NCBI GenBank assembly: GCA_937952235.1
Contig: CALFZM010000276.1
Coordinates: 1 to 22,687 of the forward strand
Length of the DNA stretch: 22,687 nucleotides
Source of the DNA: an uncultured Opitutia bacterium
GTDB lineage: Bacteria; Verrucomicrobiota; Verrucomicrobiia; Opitutales; Opitutaceae
Reading direction: 5' to 3'
How positions within the stretch are numbered: the first letter of the stretch is position 1; each line of letters starts with the position of its first letter. Below, one piece after another: positions 7,182 through 15,273 of the stretch. The position numbers were made by a program, and so were the translations under genes. Under the pieces are notes generated by a model, which saw nothing but the letters and a program-made list of their open reading frames with translations, made no database searches and had not been told where the DNA came from.

Positions 7182-8180
7182 GTGAGCACTGCTGCTGACA
7201 CCGTTTGCATTGCGGGCGTGGGTTATGCGGTCCCTGCGACCGTCCGGCCCAATAGCGAGATCCTGAAGGCGTTTCCGGACCGCACCGAAGAGGAAATGGT
7301 CCGGCTGACCGGCATCCGCGAGCGGCGTTATGCCGGCGACGACGAATCGGCCACGCATCTCGCGAAGATCGCGGTGCACCATGCCCTGGCCCAGGCCGGC
7401 ATGTCCGTCCAGCAGATCGACGGCGTGATCATGGCGACGATCATTCCCGACCAGCCGGTGCCCTCGATGGCGAGCGCGCTGGCGCGGGAGCTCGGCGTGC
7501 CGCGCGCCCTCGCGTTCGATCTCAACGCGGCGTGCTCGGGCTGGCTTTACGCGCTCGAGGTCGGGCGTTGTTTCATCCGCGCCGGCACCGCGAAGAACGT
7601 CGTCGTGGTCACCGCCGAGCTGCTGTCGCGCATCACGAATCCGGAGTGCCAGGACACGGCTTTCCTGTTCGGCGACGGCGCCGGGGCCGCGATCCTCACC
7701 GGAGGCACCGGCGGCCATCGGCTGCACCAGATGGGGCTTTCCGGCGACGCCGACCAGTTCGAGGCGATCCAGCGCCCGGGCGGCGGCGCGCGCATGCCCT
7801 GGCCCGAAGTCATCGGCGGAGATCTCGAGAGCTTCTATCTGCAGATGGACGGCGCGGCGGTGTTCAAGCACGCGGTCATCGGCTTTGCCGAGCAGATCGA
7901 GCAGACGCTCGCGCGCGAAAACCTGAAGCCCGACGACATCGCCTGGGTCGTGCCGCACCAGGCCAACGAGCGCATCCTGAAGGCCGTGAGCAAGCGCGTG
8001 GGCATTCCCTACGACAAGTTCATCGTCACGATCTCGAAATACGGCAACACGAGCGCGGCGAGCGTCTCGATGGCGCTCGGGTGGGCCGCCGAGGAAGGCA
8101 TTTTTTCCGACGGGGACCGGATCATCTTCTGCAGCGTCGGCGCGGGACTCACGTTCGCGGGAGGATTGCTCGTCTGGTGA
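7182..8180 (+). CDS. 3-oxoacyl-ACP synthase III (FabH-like ketoacyl synthase)
   Basis: A thiolase-fold condensing enzyme of 332 aa. Family members join an acyl-CoA primer to malonyl-ACP to start fatty acid synthesis, and relatives make other ketides. The catalytic triad is complete: C118 in FDLNAACSGW, H259 in WVVPHQANERI, N289 in SKYGNTSAAS. FGDGAGAAIL (163-172) and C-terminal CSVGAGLTFAGG are also typical. GTG 7182 is chosen because it directly precedes the conserved IAGVGYAVPATV. It could be the housekeeping fabH, or a specialised KAS III paired with the lipoyl protein before it; the other fab genes are not in the window, so I leave the symbol empty. It is convergent with rsmE. Confidence 0.92.
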   Translation: MSTAADTVCIAGVGYAVPATVRPNSEILKAFPDRTEEEMVRLTGIRERRYAGDDESATHLAKIAVHHALAQAGMSVQQIDGVIMATIIPDQPVPSMASALARELGVPRALAFDLNAACSGWLYALEVGRCFIRAGTAKNVVVVTAELLSRITNPECQDTAFLFGDGAGAAILTGGTGGHRLHQMGLSGDADQFEAIQRPGGGARMPWPEVIGGDLESFYLQMDGAAVFKHAVIGFAEQIEQTLARENLKPDDIAWVVPHQANERILKAVSKRVGIPYDKFIVTISKYGNTSAASVSMALGWAAEEGIFSDGDRIIFCSVGAGLTFAGGLLVW

Positions 8181-8195
8181 AGTGTCGTGGCGGGC

Positions 8196-8244
8196 GGCGG
8201 ACGTTTTCCGCCCCACCGCGGCTGCGACGGAGCGCAGCGCTCCG
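8196..8244. terminator. Hairpins between convergent genes, possible bidirectional terminator
   Basis: Two hairpins lie in the 121-bp gap between the FabH-like gene and rsmE, which converge. One is GGCGGA/TCCGCC (8196-8201 with 8207-8212, loop CGTTT). The other is CGGAGCG/CGCTCCG (8228-8234 with 8238-8244, loop CAG). Neither has a clear T-tract, so intrinsic termination is uncertain. Confidence 0.35.
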
Positions 8245-8301
8245 GGGAGTTTCCCTCCGCGCCGGTCGGACTGCCCGCAATAGCAGTTCCGCCCTGATCG
8301 G

Positions 8302-9099
8302 CTACGATTTTTCTTGAGGCGCGCTAGACTGGCTCGAGCCGACCCCGGGTTGGGATAGCTCGTAGCTGGTCACGGCCAGCGCATAGGTCGCCGCCGTGTC
8401 GCAGCGCAGGACGAGCGAGCCGAGCGTCACCGGCGCAAAACCCGCGGCGAGGGCCTGGCTCGTCTCTTCCGGCGTGAAATCGCCCTCGGGCCCGACCAGC
8501 CACAGTGCGGAGCGAGGCCGGCGTCCGGTGCGGGCGACGAAGGCCGCGAGCAGGCCGCGCAGCGGAACTGCGCCCGGCTGCAAGCTGGCGATCAGCCGCA
8601 GGTCCGGCGTGCCGGCGCCGGCGAGGAAGTCTGCGAACCGCTGCACCGGCGCGATCTCCGGCAGGAAAGGATTGCCGCATTGCTTGGCGGCTTCGAGCGC
8701 GGCGATGCGCCACTTGTCGACCTTGCGGTCGGAGCGCTCGCCGTCGAGGTGCACCTGGGTGCGCGCCGTCTCAAGCGGGAGGATACGGGCGGCGCCAATT
8801 TCCGTCGCCTTGCGCACGATGGCGTCCATCGCCGGCCCTTTCGGCAGCGCCTGGGCCAGCGTGAGGGCGAAGGGCAGGGGGGCCGCCGCGTGGCGGGCGC
8901 GCACGCGCAGCACGGCGCCCTGGCGCCGGTCACCGATGAGTTCGCACGTCCATTCCGTGCCGCTCCCGTCGAACGCGATCACGGTGTCGCCCAGCCTCGC
9001 GCGATTCACGCCGACGAGATGATGTGATTCCTCCGGCGACAGGATCAGTTCGGCGGGCTCGTTTGCGCCGGGCCGGAAGTGGACGCGAAAGTCGGGCAT
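8302..9099 (-). CDS. rsmE: 16S rRNA (uracil-1498-N3)-methyltransferase
   Basis: Methylates N3 of U1498 in helix 44 of 16S rRNA using S-adenosylmethionine. 265 aa, a SPOUT-class protein. The N-terminal PUA-like part contains LSPEESHHLVGVNRARLGD (20-38). The SPOUT domain shows LTLAQALPKGPAMDAIVRKATEIG (79-102 region), WRIAALEAAKQCGN (130-143), the SAM-binding LVGPEGDFTPEE (201-212) and LGSLVLRCDTAAT (226-238). The last block usually reads LR.ETA; Asp replaces Glu here, a conservative change. A Ser/Gln-rich tail follows. ATG 9099 starts directly before the conserved N terminus. It reads away from the upstream terminator, so it probably has its own promoter in 9100-9190. Confidence 0.95.
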   Translation of the reverse strand: MPDFRVHFRPGANEPAELILSPEESHHLVGVNRARLGDTVIAFDGSGTEWTCELIGDRRQGAVLRVRARHAAAPLPFALTLAQALPKGPAMDAIVRKATEIGAARILPLETARTQVHLDGERSDRKVDKWRIAALEAAKQCGNPFLPEIAPVQRFADFLAGAGTPDLRLIASLQPGAVPLRGLLAAFVARTGRRPRSALWLVGPEGDFTPEETSQALAAGFAPVTLGSLVLRCDTAATYALAVTSYELSQPGVGSSQSSAPQEKS

Positions 9100-9192
9100 C
9101 GCCGAACAGGGAGAGAGGAATGGGGAGAAATTTCAACCGCCCGCGCGGAACACCTCTCCCTGCACGACGCACCGCAACCGGTTCCGGGGCGC

Positions 9193-9233
9193 GAAAAACA
9201 GAAAGGGCGCCAGGTACGAGACCCGGCGCCCTT
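9193..9233 (-). terminator. Strong Rho-independent terminator on the minus strand
   Basis: AAGGGCGCC (9203-9211) pairs perfectly with GGCGCCCTT (9225-9233), and the 13-nt loop can pair further (GGT/ACC). Read on the minus strand the hairpin is followed by TTTCTGTTTTT. The plus strand has no T-tract after it, so it ends a leftward transcript. No convincing leftward gene lies between it and the rightward tRNA at 9500. Confidence 0.75.
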
Positions 9234-9283
9234 GCCGACTTGAACTGCAAACTATGAACTTCCCAAAAAGAACGGGTAACCAA
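9193..9283 (-). ncRNA. Candidate small RNA ending at the orphan terminator
   Basis: A leftward transcript must precede the terminator at 9193-9233. A possible sigma70-like promoter on the minus strand is TTGAAC (9314-9319) and TCTATC (9290-9295) with an 18-bp spacer, giving an RNA of about 90 nt. No RNA family is recognised (not tmRNA, SRP RNA or RNase P by inspection). A longer transcript starting nearer 9470, including a 71-codon arginine-rich frame, is the alternative. The 5' end is a guess. Confidence 0.3.
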
Positions 9284-9455
9284 CGCGGAGATAGACGTGC
9301 GGCGGAAGCGGGCGTTCAAAAATCCACCGGATTCTTTGCACGTTCCGCGGGAAAGTTGCGGAGCGAAAGGCCCGCTCACCCGGATCGCAAGCGAACCGAT
9401 CCGATCGGCGTTTTGCGGGTGTTGCCGGCCGGCCGGGAGCGAGGAGAAAATTGCG

Positions 9456-9483
9456 TGGACACGCCACCTCCCCGACCTACGTT
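9456..9483 (+). promoter_or_regulatory. Candidate promoter of tRNA-Leu
   Basis: TGGACA (9456-9461) and TACGTT (9478-9483) are separated by 16 bp, and the predicted start is about 10 bp before the mature tRNA end at 9500. TGGACA matches five of six -35 consensus bases. Position supports it as the tRNA promoter. Confidence 0.45.
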
Positions 9484-9499
9484 TCGCAGTCTGGCCGTG

Positions 9500-9587
9500 G
9501 CCCGGATGGCGGAATTGGCAGACGCAACGGACTCAAAATCCGTCGCCCTCTAAAGGCGTGTGGGTTCGAGACCCTCTCCGGGCACCA
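9500..9587 (+). tRNA. tRNA-Leu (CAA anticodon)
   Basis: An 88-nt class II tRNA. The acceptor stem GCCCGGA (9500-9506) pairs with TCCGGGC (9577-9583), and ACCA is encoded (9584-9587). The anticodon arm is ACGGA/TCCGT with loop CTCAAAA, placing anticodon CAA at 9534-9536; it reads UUG. A long variable arm (CGCC...GGCG, about 9544-9558) is typical of leucine tRNAs. The T loop is TTCGAGA with one T-T mismatch in its stem. Identity is clear from anticodon, variable arm and acceptor stem. Confidence 0.97.
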
Positions 9588-9676
9588 GCCTTCGCTCCTG
9601 CGCTACGCTCCGGAGCTACGGCTGGCAGGCCAGTCAAAGGAAGCACGACCGATCTCGATGCGAGGAGGCGAAGGCT
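9588..9676. repeat. Inverted-repeat element directly 3' of tRNA-Leu
   Basis: The sequence right after the tRNA CCA end begins GCCTTCGCTCCT, and AGGAGGCGAAGGC at 9663-9675 is its reverse complement apart from one extra base. The enclosed 60 bp contain the palindrome GCTCCGGAGC (9607-9616) and a GAGCTACGGCTGG segment that can also pair with the left arm. Function unknown; it could act in tRNA 3' processing or be a small dispersed element that sits at tRNA ends. No integrase gene is near. Confidence 0.6.
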
Positions 9677-9708
9677 GCCCGCCATAGGCTTGGCGACGGC
9701 GGGCCTTT
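9677..9708 (+). terminator. Candidate terminator after tRNA-Leu
   Basis: GCCCGCC (9677-9683) pairs with GGCGGGC (9698-9704) across a 14-nt loop and is followed by CTTT. The stem is strong but the T-tract short. The rest of the gap to the hydrolase stop (9709-9846) shows no feature I can name. Confidence 0.4.
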
Positions 9709-9846
9709 CACGAAATCAGCCCCCCACGTTTGTGCCGCCTCGTGAGTAGGCTGGTTCAATCAGTCACTCCACTGTTCCGCCGCCGGCGGCAGCTCGTTCA
9801 GCTCGGCGCACGGAGCGTCCGGCCTTTCGCTCGCGGCGCTTCCCGC

Positions 9847-11067
9847 TCACCGCCGTTTCCCCTCGATCTGATCGAGCCAGCCTTCGAGGGTGAAATCGGG
9901 CGCACCCTTCTCCTCCGGGCGGAGCACCGCGAGTTGCTCCGGCGGGAGCGGGCGGGCGCCGATGTCGACCACGGTGGCGCCGCGCACGTGGTGTTCGGTG
10001 CCGGTGGCGCGTTCCAGCACGACGCCGTGGCGGTCGCACCAGTCGCCGGCCTTGAGCACGGGCAGGGCTCGCACGGCGGCGGGCGTCAGCGCCGGCGTGC
10101 CCACCTGCTCGTGCAGCCAGAGCATTACTTCGCGGTAGCACACGTACGGACGGTGCCCACCGGCGGGTTCGAGGTAGGTGGACAACGGCTCGCGTCCACC
10201 CGCGGGCCAGGCGCCGCGCGCCGCGCGCAGGTGGCGCTCGTTTCGCACCCAGGCTTCGCGGTCCCCCATGTCGATGACTTCGTCGGCGTCGCCGTTGGCG
10301 GTCAGGATGGCGCAGTGTGGGGCCGCGAGCGCGATGAACGCGGGCCATTCGAGCCGGGCGCGCATTTTCGTGAAGGGGACGCGCTGGCAGAGTTTCGTGG
10401 GCAGGACGACGTCGTCGTACGCCCAGCCCCCGACCACGGCCGCCTTGATCCGCGGTTCGAGCGCCGCGAGCCAGGTGGCCTGCGCCCCGCCGTTCGACGA
10501 ACCGGCGACGGCGAGGCGAGTGGGGTCGATGTCCGCTCGGGTGAGCAGCCAGTCGATCGCGCGCATCGTGTCGAAGACCAGCTTGCCCATGATCAGCCGG
10601 CCCGCGGCCGCCGCGCGCGCATCGGCGGTCGCGTCATCGTGGGCGCGCGAGCCCATGCGTCCCGTGAGGTGCCGTTCTTCCTCGCCGATCGGGTCGATCA
10701 CGGCCACGGCGAGGCCGAGCCGGGCGTAGAGTTGCGCCGCGTATTGGTTGAACGTCCGGCTCTTGCTCCCGCCATGGCCGTGAGTGAGGACGAGCCCGGG
10801 CCGGCGCGAGGCCGCGGTGTCGAGGCGGTAAAGCAGCACCGGCATGCGGCTGCCCGGCTCCGCGGTGAGAATCCATTTTTCAATGACAAGCCCGTCGAAG
10901 CGCAGCTCGCCGCGGGCTTCCGGCTGGAGGGGACCGCCGCGGGCGGGAAGTCCCAGGAGCGCGGACAGCTCCCGCCGGAGCGCCGCCGGTTCCGCCGTGC
11001 TCGTGGTGACAAGACCCGGCGCGGACCAGAGCAGGAGCAGGGTAAGCGGGCGAAGAAGGGATGCCAT
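9847..11067 (-). CDS. Secreted alpha/beta hydrolase (acetylxylan-esterase/dienelactone-hydrolase-like)
   Basis: A 406-aa exported hydrolase. The N terminus MASLLRPLTLLLLWSAPGLV is a signal peptide with cleavage probably near residue 25. The fold shows LVLTHGHGGSKS (92-103, oxyanion-hole loop), the nucleophile elbow VAGSSNGGAQA with S191, acid D260 or D262 in LTANGDADEVI, and H305 in EPAGGHRPY. The catalytic triad is therefore complete. Similar proteins in polysaccharide-degrading bacteria are carbohydrate esterases, but substrate cannot be told from this sequence; peptidase S9-like activity is less likely given the length. It is divergent from the Sel1-fusion gene with a 213-bp gap, and alone on its strand. 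Confidence 0.85.
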   Translation of the reverse strand: MASLLRPLTLLLLWSAPGLVTTSTAEPAALRRELSALLGLPARGGPLQPEARGELRFDGLVIEKWILTAEPGSRMPVLLYRLDTAASRRPGLVLTHGHGGSKSRTFNQYAAQLYARLGLAVAVIDPIGEEERHLTGRMGSRAHDDATADARAAAAGRLIMGKLVFDTMRAIDWLLTRADIDPTRLAVAGSSNGGAQATWLAALEPRIKAAVVGGWAYDDVVLPTKLCQRVPFTKMRARLEWPAFIALAAPHCAILTANGDADEVIDMGDREAWVRNERHLRAARGAWPAGGREPLSTYLEPAGGHRPYVCYREVMLWLHEQVGTPALTPAAVRALPVLKAGDWCDRHGVVLERATGTEHHVRGATVVDIGARPLPPEQLAVLRPEEKGAPDFTLEGWLDQIEGKRR

Positions 11068-11133
11068 CGGGGAGGGGGGACTCCACCCTGGAATGCGTTG
11101 GCCCCGAAGCCAGAGCTCTTTCGGCTACCATGA

Positions 11134-11212
11134 ATCGGACCGCCGGGCTCGATCGGCAAGTCCGGCGGGGGATGCGGCTGCCCGAAGCTTTTTGGCACAC
11201 CGGCGGTCCGAT
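11134..11212. repeat. Perfect 13-bp inverted repeat in a divergent intergenic region
   Basis: ATCGGACCGCCGG (11134-11146) and CCGGCGGTCCGAT (11200-11212) are exact reverse complements with 53 bp between them. They lie in the 213-bp gap between the hydrolase and the Sel1-fusion gene. They could be paired regulator sites or the arms of a large hairpin. No clear promoter hexamers are visible. Confidence 0.6.
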
Positions 11213-11280
11213 CCTGGCACCGGAACAATTGCTTTGTCGCGCACGGGCGGGTCCGTTTGCGTCGGCTTCCCGGTCACCGC

Positions 11281-12903
11281 ATGCCAGAGAAGCCCGCCAC
11301 CCGCCCGTCACCGTACCTCGCCGTCGCACTGGGGCTGCTCGCCTTCGGTCTGCTCGCGGTGCGGTTTTCGCCCGACTGGTGGGCCTTCCATGCTGGAACG
11401 AGGGAAGCGTTCGCGAGCATCTCGACGCCGCAGGAGCGCAATGCGATCGAGACGGCCGTTCTCAGCGGACATTCGGAGCGCGGATTGTATGTGCTCCGGC
11501 AGGCGCGCGATCTTGGCACCGAGATCGAGAATTCGGTCCACAAGATCATGCGCTGGCGGCTGCTGGTGCCGGGGTTGGGGCATGTGCTCCACCTGCCGCC
11601 GTGGGCGACGCTCGGCCTCGCGCACGCGGGCTGTCTCGTGCTCGTCTGGGTCCTGGCGGCGATCGGGCTGGATCAGGCACGGCGTGCCGGCGCGAGTACC
11701 TCGGATGCGTTCGCGCTCGCGATCGTCGGCGGCGCTTCCGCGCCCTTCATCACCTCGATGGGCTGGCTTGGCTACTACGACTCCCTGCTCGCCCTGGGGC
11801 TGGTGGCGGTGGGGTTTGCGCGGTCCCGATGGTGGGTCGTGGTGGCGTGCCTCGCCGCGCCGTGGATCGACGAACGCTTCGTCCTCGGATTGCCGCTCGC
11901 GTTGTGGGTTCGTTGGCTCACTGCCAGCGAGCCCGTACCGCGCTTCTGGGACTGGGCATTGCGCGAAGCGTTGATCCCCGTGCTGCTGGCGGGACTTTAC
12001 ACGCTTGTCCGGCTGCGCCTGGGTGGAACCGGTGGCTCGCAGACGGTGAGCGGCTACCTGCGCGAGTTCGTGCTGTCCGAAAAATACGGACTGCTGCAGC
12101 GGTTGCACGGCGCCTGGGCGGGGCTGCGGCTCGGCTGGCTGCCCGTGCTCCTCGCGATCATCGGGGCGTGGCGGTCGCAGCGCGGGCGGTGGGGCGCGGT
12201 GGTGCTGGCGGGGGGCGCCCTGCTGACGGCGATCGTCGGCCTGCTGACCGCCCTCGACATGAGCCGGTCGATGGTGCTGCTCCTGCCGGTGGTGCCCCTG
12301 GGGTGGCGCGTTGCCGTGGGACTCGGATTCTGGCGCACCTGGCACGTGGGCCCGGTGGCCGCGGCCCTGGCGCTGGCCCTGCCTGCACGGCACGTCGTGG
12401 CGAATTTCGTCCTGCCGGTGGATAACATGTGGACCTATTCGCATCCCTTGATGACGGCCCAGAACAACCTCGGCCTGATGTACGCGAAAGGCGAGGGCGT
12501 GCCGGTGGACGACACGCGCGCCGTCCGCTGGCTGCGGCGTCCGGCCGAGGAAGGCGTCGCGGTGGCGCAGAACAACCTCGGGCTCCTCTACGCCATGGGG
12601 CGGGGCGTTCCTGCCGACGGAATCGAAGCTTCTCGCTGGCTGCGCCTTGCCGCCGAGCAGGGAGTTGCCTCGGCCATGGAAAACTTGGGTCTGCTCTACG
12701 CGAATGGAATTGGCGTATCCAGGGACCTGGTGCAGGCGCACATGTGGCTCAACCTCAGCCAGGCCGCGGGGCAGGCATCCGCGGTCGCCCGGCTCCAGGC
12801 CGTGGCGCAAGGCATGAAGCCGGCGGAGATCTCCCGGGCGGTGGAGCTGGCCAAGCAGCGGCGCGACTTGCTGGAGAAAAAGCCTTACGGTGTCCTGCAG
12901 TAA
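11281..12903 (+). CDS. Polytopic membrane protein fused to C-terminal Sel1 repeats
   Basis: 540 aa from ATG 11281. Residues 10-380 hold many hydrophobic segments, for example PYLAVALGLLAFGLLAV, CLVLVWVLAAIGL and VVLAGGALLTAIVGLLTAL, so this is an integral inner-membrane protein; I do not recognise the family. From about residue 392 three Sel1/TPR-like repeats of exactly 36 residues follow (AQNNLGLMYAKGEGVPVDD; AQNNLGLLYAMGRGVPADG; MENLGLLYANGIGVSRDL), then the usual Sel1 end (QAHMWLNLSQAAGQASAVAR). Sel1 repeats make helical surfaces for protein binding. The junction near nt 12450 is sharp, with no linker. An alternative GTG or ATG upstream (for example 11257) would add a few residues. No glycosyltransferase motif is obvious. 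Confidence 0.8.
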   Translation: MPEKPATRPSPYLAVALGLLAFGLLAVRFSPDWWAFHAGTREAFASISTPQERNAIETAVLSGHSERGLYVLRQARDLGTEIENSVHKIMRWRLLVPGLGHVLHLPPWATLGLAHAGCLVLVWVLAAIGLDQARRAGASTSDAFALAIVGGASAPFITSMGWLGYYDSLLALGLVAVGFARSRWWVVVACLAAPWIDERFVLGLPLALWVRWLTASEPVPRFWDWALREALIPVLLAGLYTLVRLRLGGTGGSQTVSGYLREFVLSEKYGLLQRLHGAWAGLRLGWLPVLLAIIGAWRSQRGRWGAVVLAGGALLTAIVGLLTALDMSRSMVLLLPVVPLGWRVAVGLGFWRTWHVGPVAAALALALPARHVVANFVLPVDNMWTYSHPLMTAQNNLGLMYAKGEGVPVDDTRAVRWLRRPAEEGVAVAQNNLGLLYAMGRGVPADGIEASRWLRLAAEQGVASAMENLGLLYANGIGVSRDLVQAHMWLNLSQAAGQASAVARLQAVAQGMKPAEISRAVELAKQRRDLLEKKPYGVLQ

Positions 12904-13061
12904 ACGCGGCGGATCTTCTTTCGGACCGGCGCCGCGCCTCATGGGCCCTCTCGGAGCGGCGGGAAGGTCGCAGCGCATCGCGCCGGAGGTGCGGGCTGCG
13001 GCTGACCAACTGTGAGCTGGGCTTCGCTTTCCCGCCCGCTACAACCGGCTGCGCTTTCCCT

Positions 13062-15184
13062 ATGATGCCGCCCCTTCGCTGCCGCCGGATTTGCGTCCTG
13101 TCCCTTGCCGCCTGCCTCAGCGCCGCTTCGCTTCGCGCCGCGGATGCGCGAAATGTCGACTGGGACACCTACCTCGGTGGCAAGCAGCGCAACCTCTACT
13201 CGCCGCTCGCGCAGATCCATCGCGGCAACGTCGCGCAACTCGCCGTGGCTTGGACCTACGACACGGGCGAGAAGGGCGAATACCAGGCGAACAACCTGGT
13301 CGTGGGCGGCCTGCTCTACACCGCGACCCCGAGCCGGCGCGTCGTTGCGCTCGATGCCGCCACCGGCCGCGAGCGGTGGCGCTGGGATCCCGCGGGCACG
13401 CCGGCGGGCGCCGGCAGCGCGGGCTCGTCTACTGGCCGGGTGACGCCGGCGCCGGCCCGCGGCTTTTCACCGCGGTGGGCGGCCATCTGTTCGCCCTCGA
13501 TCCCGCCACGGGCAAGCTGGCGCCGGAGTTCGGCGGCCAGGGCTGGATCGAACTCGGCCGCAGCCTCGACGCTGGGGACTCGGCACGCACGGGCCTCAAC
13601 ACCCCTGGCGTCCTCTACCGCGACCTGCTCATCGTCGGCGGCGTCGGCGGACCCGGCGCGGTGCGGGCGTTCGATGTGCGCACGGGCGCGCGCCGGTGGA
13701 TTTTCCACCTGATTCCGCGGCCGGGCGAAGTGGGCTACGACACCTGGCCCGCTGACGCGTACAAGACGGCGACCGGGGTCATGCCCTGGCCGGGCCAGGC
13801 GCTCGACGAAGAGCGTGGCATCGTCTATGTCGCCACCAAGACGGCCGAGCCGGACTTCTACGGTGGCGAGCGCCATGGGCAAAACCTGTTTGCCAACTCG
13901 CTCGTCGCGCTCGACGCCGCCACCGGCCGGCGACTCTGGCATTACCAGATCGTGCACCACGACCTGCTCGACAAGGACCTGCCGTGCGCACCGGTGCTGC
14001 TGACCGTGACGCACCGCGGCCGCAAGGTCGACGCCGTCGCGCAGGGCACGAAGCACGGCCAGTTGTTCGTTTTCGACCGCGTGACGGGCGAGCCCCTGTG
14101 GCCGATCGAGGAGCGGCCCGTGCCGGCGTCGGATCTGCGCGGCGAACAGGCCTGGCCCACACAGCCGTTTCCCACCAAGCCGGCACCCTTGATGCGGCAG
14201 TATTACACCGAAGCCGAGGCGTCCGACGTGTCGCCCGAGGCGCGTCAGCTCACGCTCGACCGCATCCGGCTGTCGCCGAACTTCGGACCGTTTCCCGCGC
14301 CGAGCCTCAAGGAATCGATCATGTTCCCGGGCTTCGACGGCGGCATGGAGTGGGGCGGAGGGGCGGCGGATCCGGAAGGCGTGTACTACGTCAACATCAA
14401 CGAGATTCCCTGGATCCTCCAGATGATCGAGACGCGTCGGGCCGACGGCACGGCGCGCCCGCGCGGCGAACGCGAGTACCTCATCCACTGCGCCGCCTGC
14501 CACGGCATGGATCGCGCCGGCATCCCGCTCGCCGGTTTTCCCTCGCTGCTCGATCTCGGGCAGCGCCGCACGCGCGAACAGGCGGCCCAGCTCACGCGGC
14601 AGGGGTTCGGGCGGATGCCGGCCTTCGACCGGCTGCCGGAGACGCAGCGGGACGCGATCCTCGATTACGTCTACGGCTTGGTGCCGCCCGCGCCCGTCGA
14701 AGGAAAGAAGGGCAGGAAGAACGCGCCCGCGATCGAGGACCGGGCGCCGCCCTACGCATTCGGCGGCTTCCGCCGCTGGCAGGACCAGCAGGGTTATCCC
14801 GCGATCAAGCCGCCGTGGGGCACGCTCAACGCCGTGGACCTCAACACGGGCGAACTCAAGTGGAAGGTCACGCTCGGCGAGTACCCCGAGCTCACCGCGC
14901 GCGGCGTGCCCCCGACGGGCACGGAGAATTACGGCGGCCCCGTCGTCACCGCAGGCGGCGTGCTGTTCATCGGCGCGACGGCCGACGAGACCATCCGCGC
15001 CTTCGACAAGGACACCGGCCGGCTGCTCTGGCGCGCCTCGCTCCCGTTCGGCGGCAACGCCACGCCGAGCACGTACATGGTCGACGGCCGCCAGTATCTC
15101 GTGATCTCCGCCGGGGGCGGGAAATCCGGGCGGCCCGCCGGCGGGAGCATCGTCGCGTTCGCACTGCCCGCCGCCGCGCCCTGA
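13062..15184 (+). pseudogene. PQQ-dependent dehydrogenase with inserted c-type haem motif; one-base frameshift
   Basis: An exported quinoprotein of the glucose/alcohol dehydrogenase type: an eight-bladed beta-propeller that oxidises sugars or alcohols in the periplasm with PQQ. ATG 13062 or 13065 starts a signal peptide (residues 1-27), then NVDWDTYLGGKQRNLYSPLA. The frame breaks between 13416 and 13421: upstream coding is in one frame (ending at 13712 if read through) and the rest, GLVYWPGDAGAG onward, is in another. One missing base explains it; AGCCGCGGG instead of AGCGCGGG would read SRGLVYW. Restored length is 707 aa. An inserted cytochrome c segment has CAACH (nt 14489-14503), seen in a subset of these enzymes that pass electrons to haem. 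The C terminus (GGNATPSTYMVDGRQYLVIS) is intact. No other lesion in 2.1 kb, so this is a recent mutation or a sequence error. Confidence 0.88.
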
Positions 15185-15273
15185 GGCAAAAGGGCGCCGC
15201 CGGGCGGCGCCACCCTCCGGCCTGCTTCCAGCGTTGCCCCGCGGGCCCGGAGCGCTCGAACTGGACGCCTCCC

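Noticed and set aside
9252..9467. 71-codon minus-strand frame with a GGAGG-like site before GTG 9467
   Set aside because: Composition looks random (many Arg/Pro), no family is recognised, and it overlaps the likely tRNA promoter. Kept only as an alternative for the transcript that ends at 9193.
9451..9590. Plus-strand frames across tRNA-Leu reading MAELADATDSKSVAL
   Set aside because: This peptide is the tRNA-Leu sequence translated; it is a known kind of spurious ORF.
13405..13430. Programmed -1 frameshift in the PQQ dehydrogenase gene
   Set aside because: There is no X-XXY-YYZ slippery heptamer at the switch point, and the family is not known to use recoding; a missing base is simpler.
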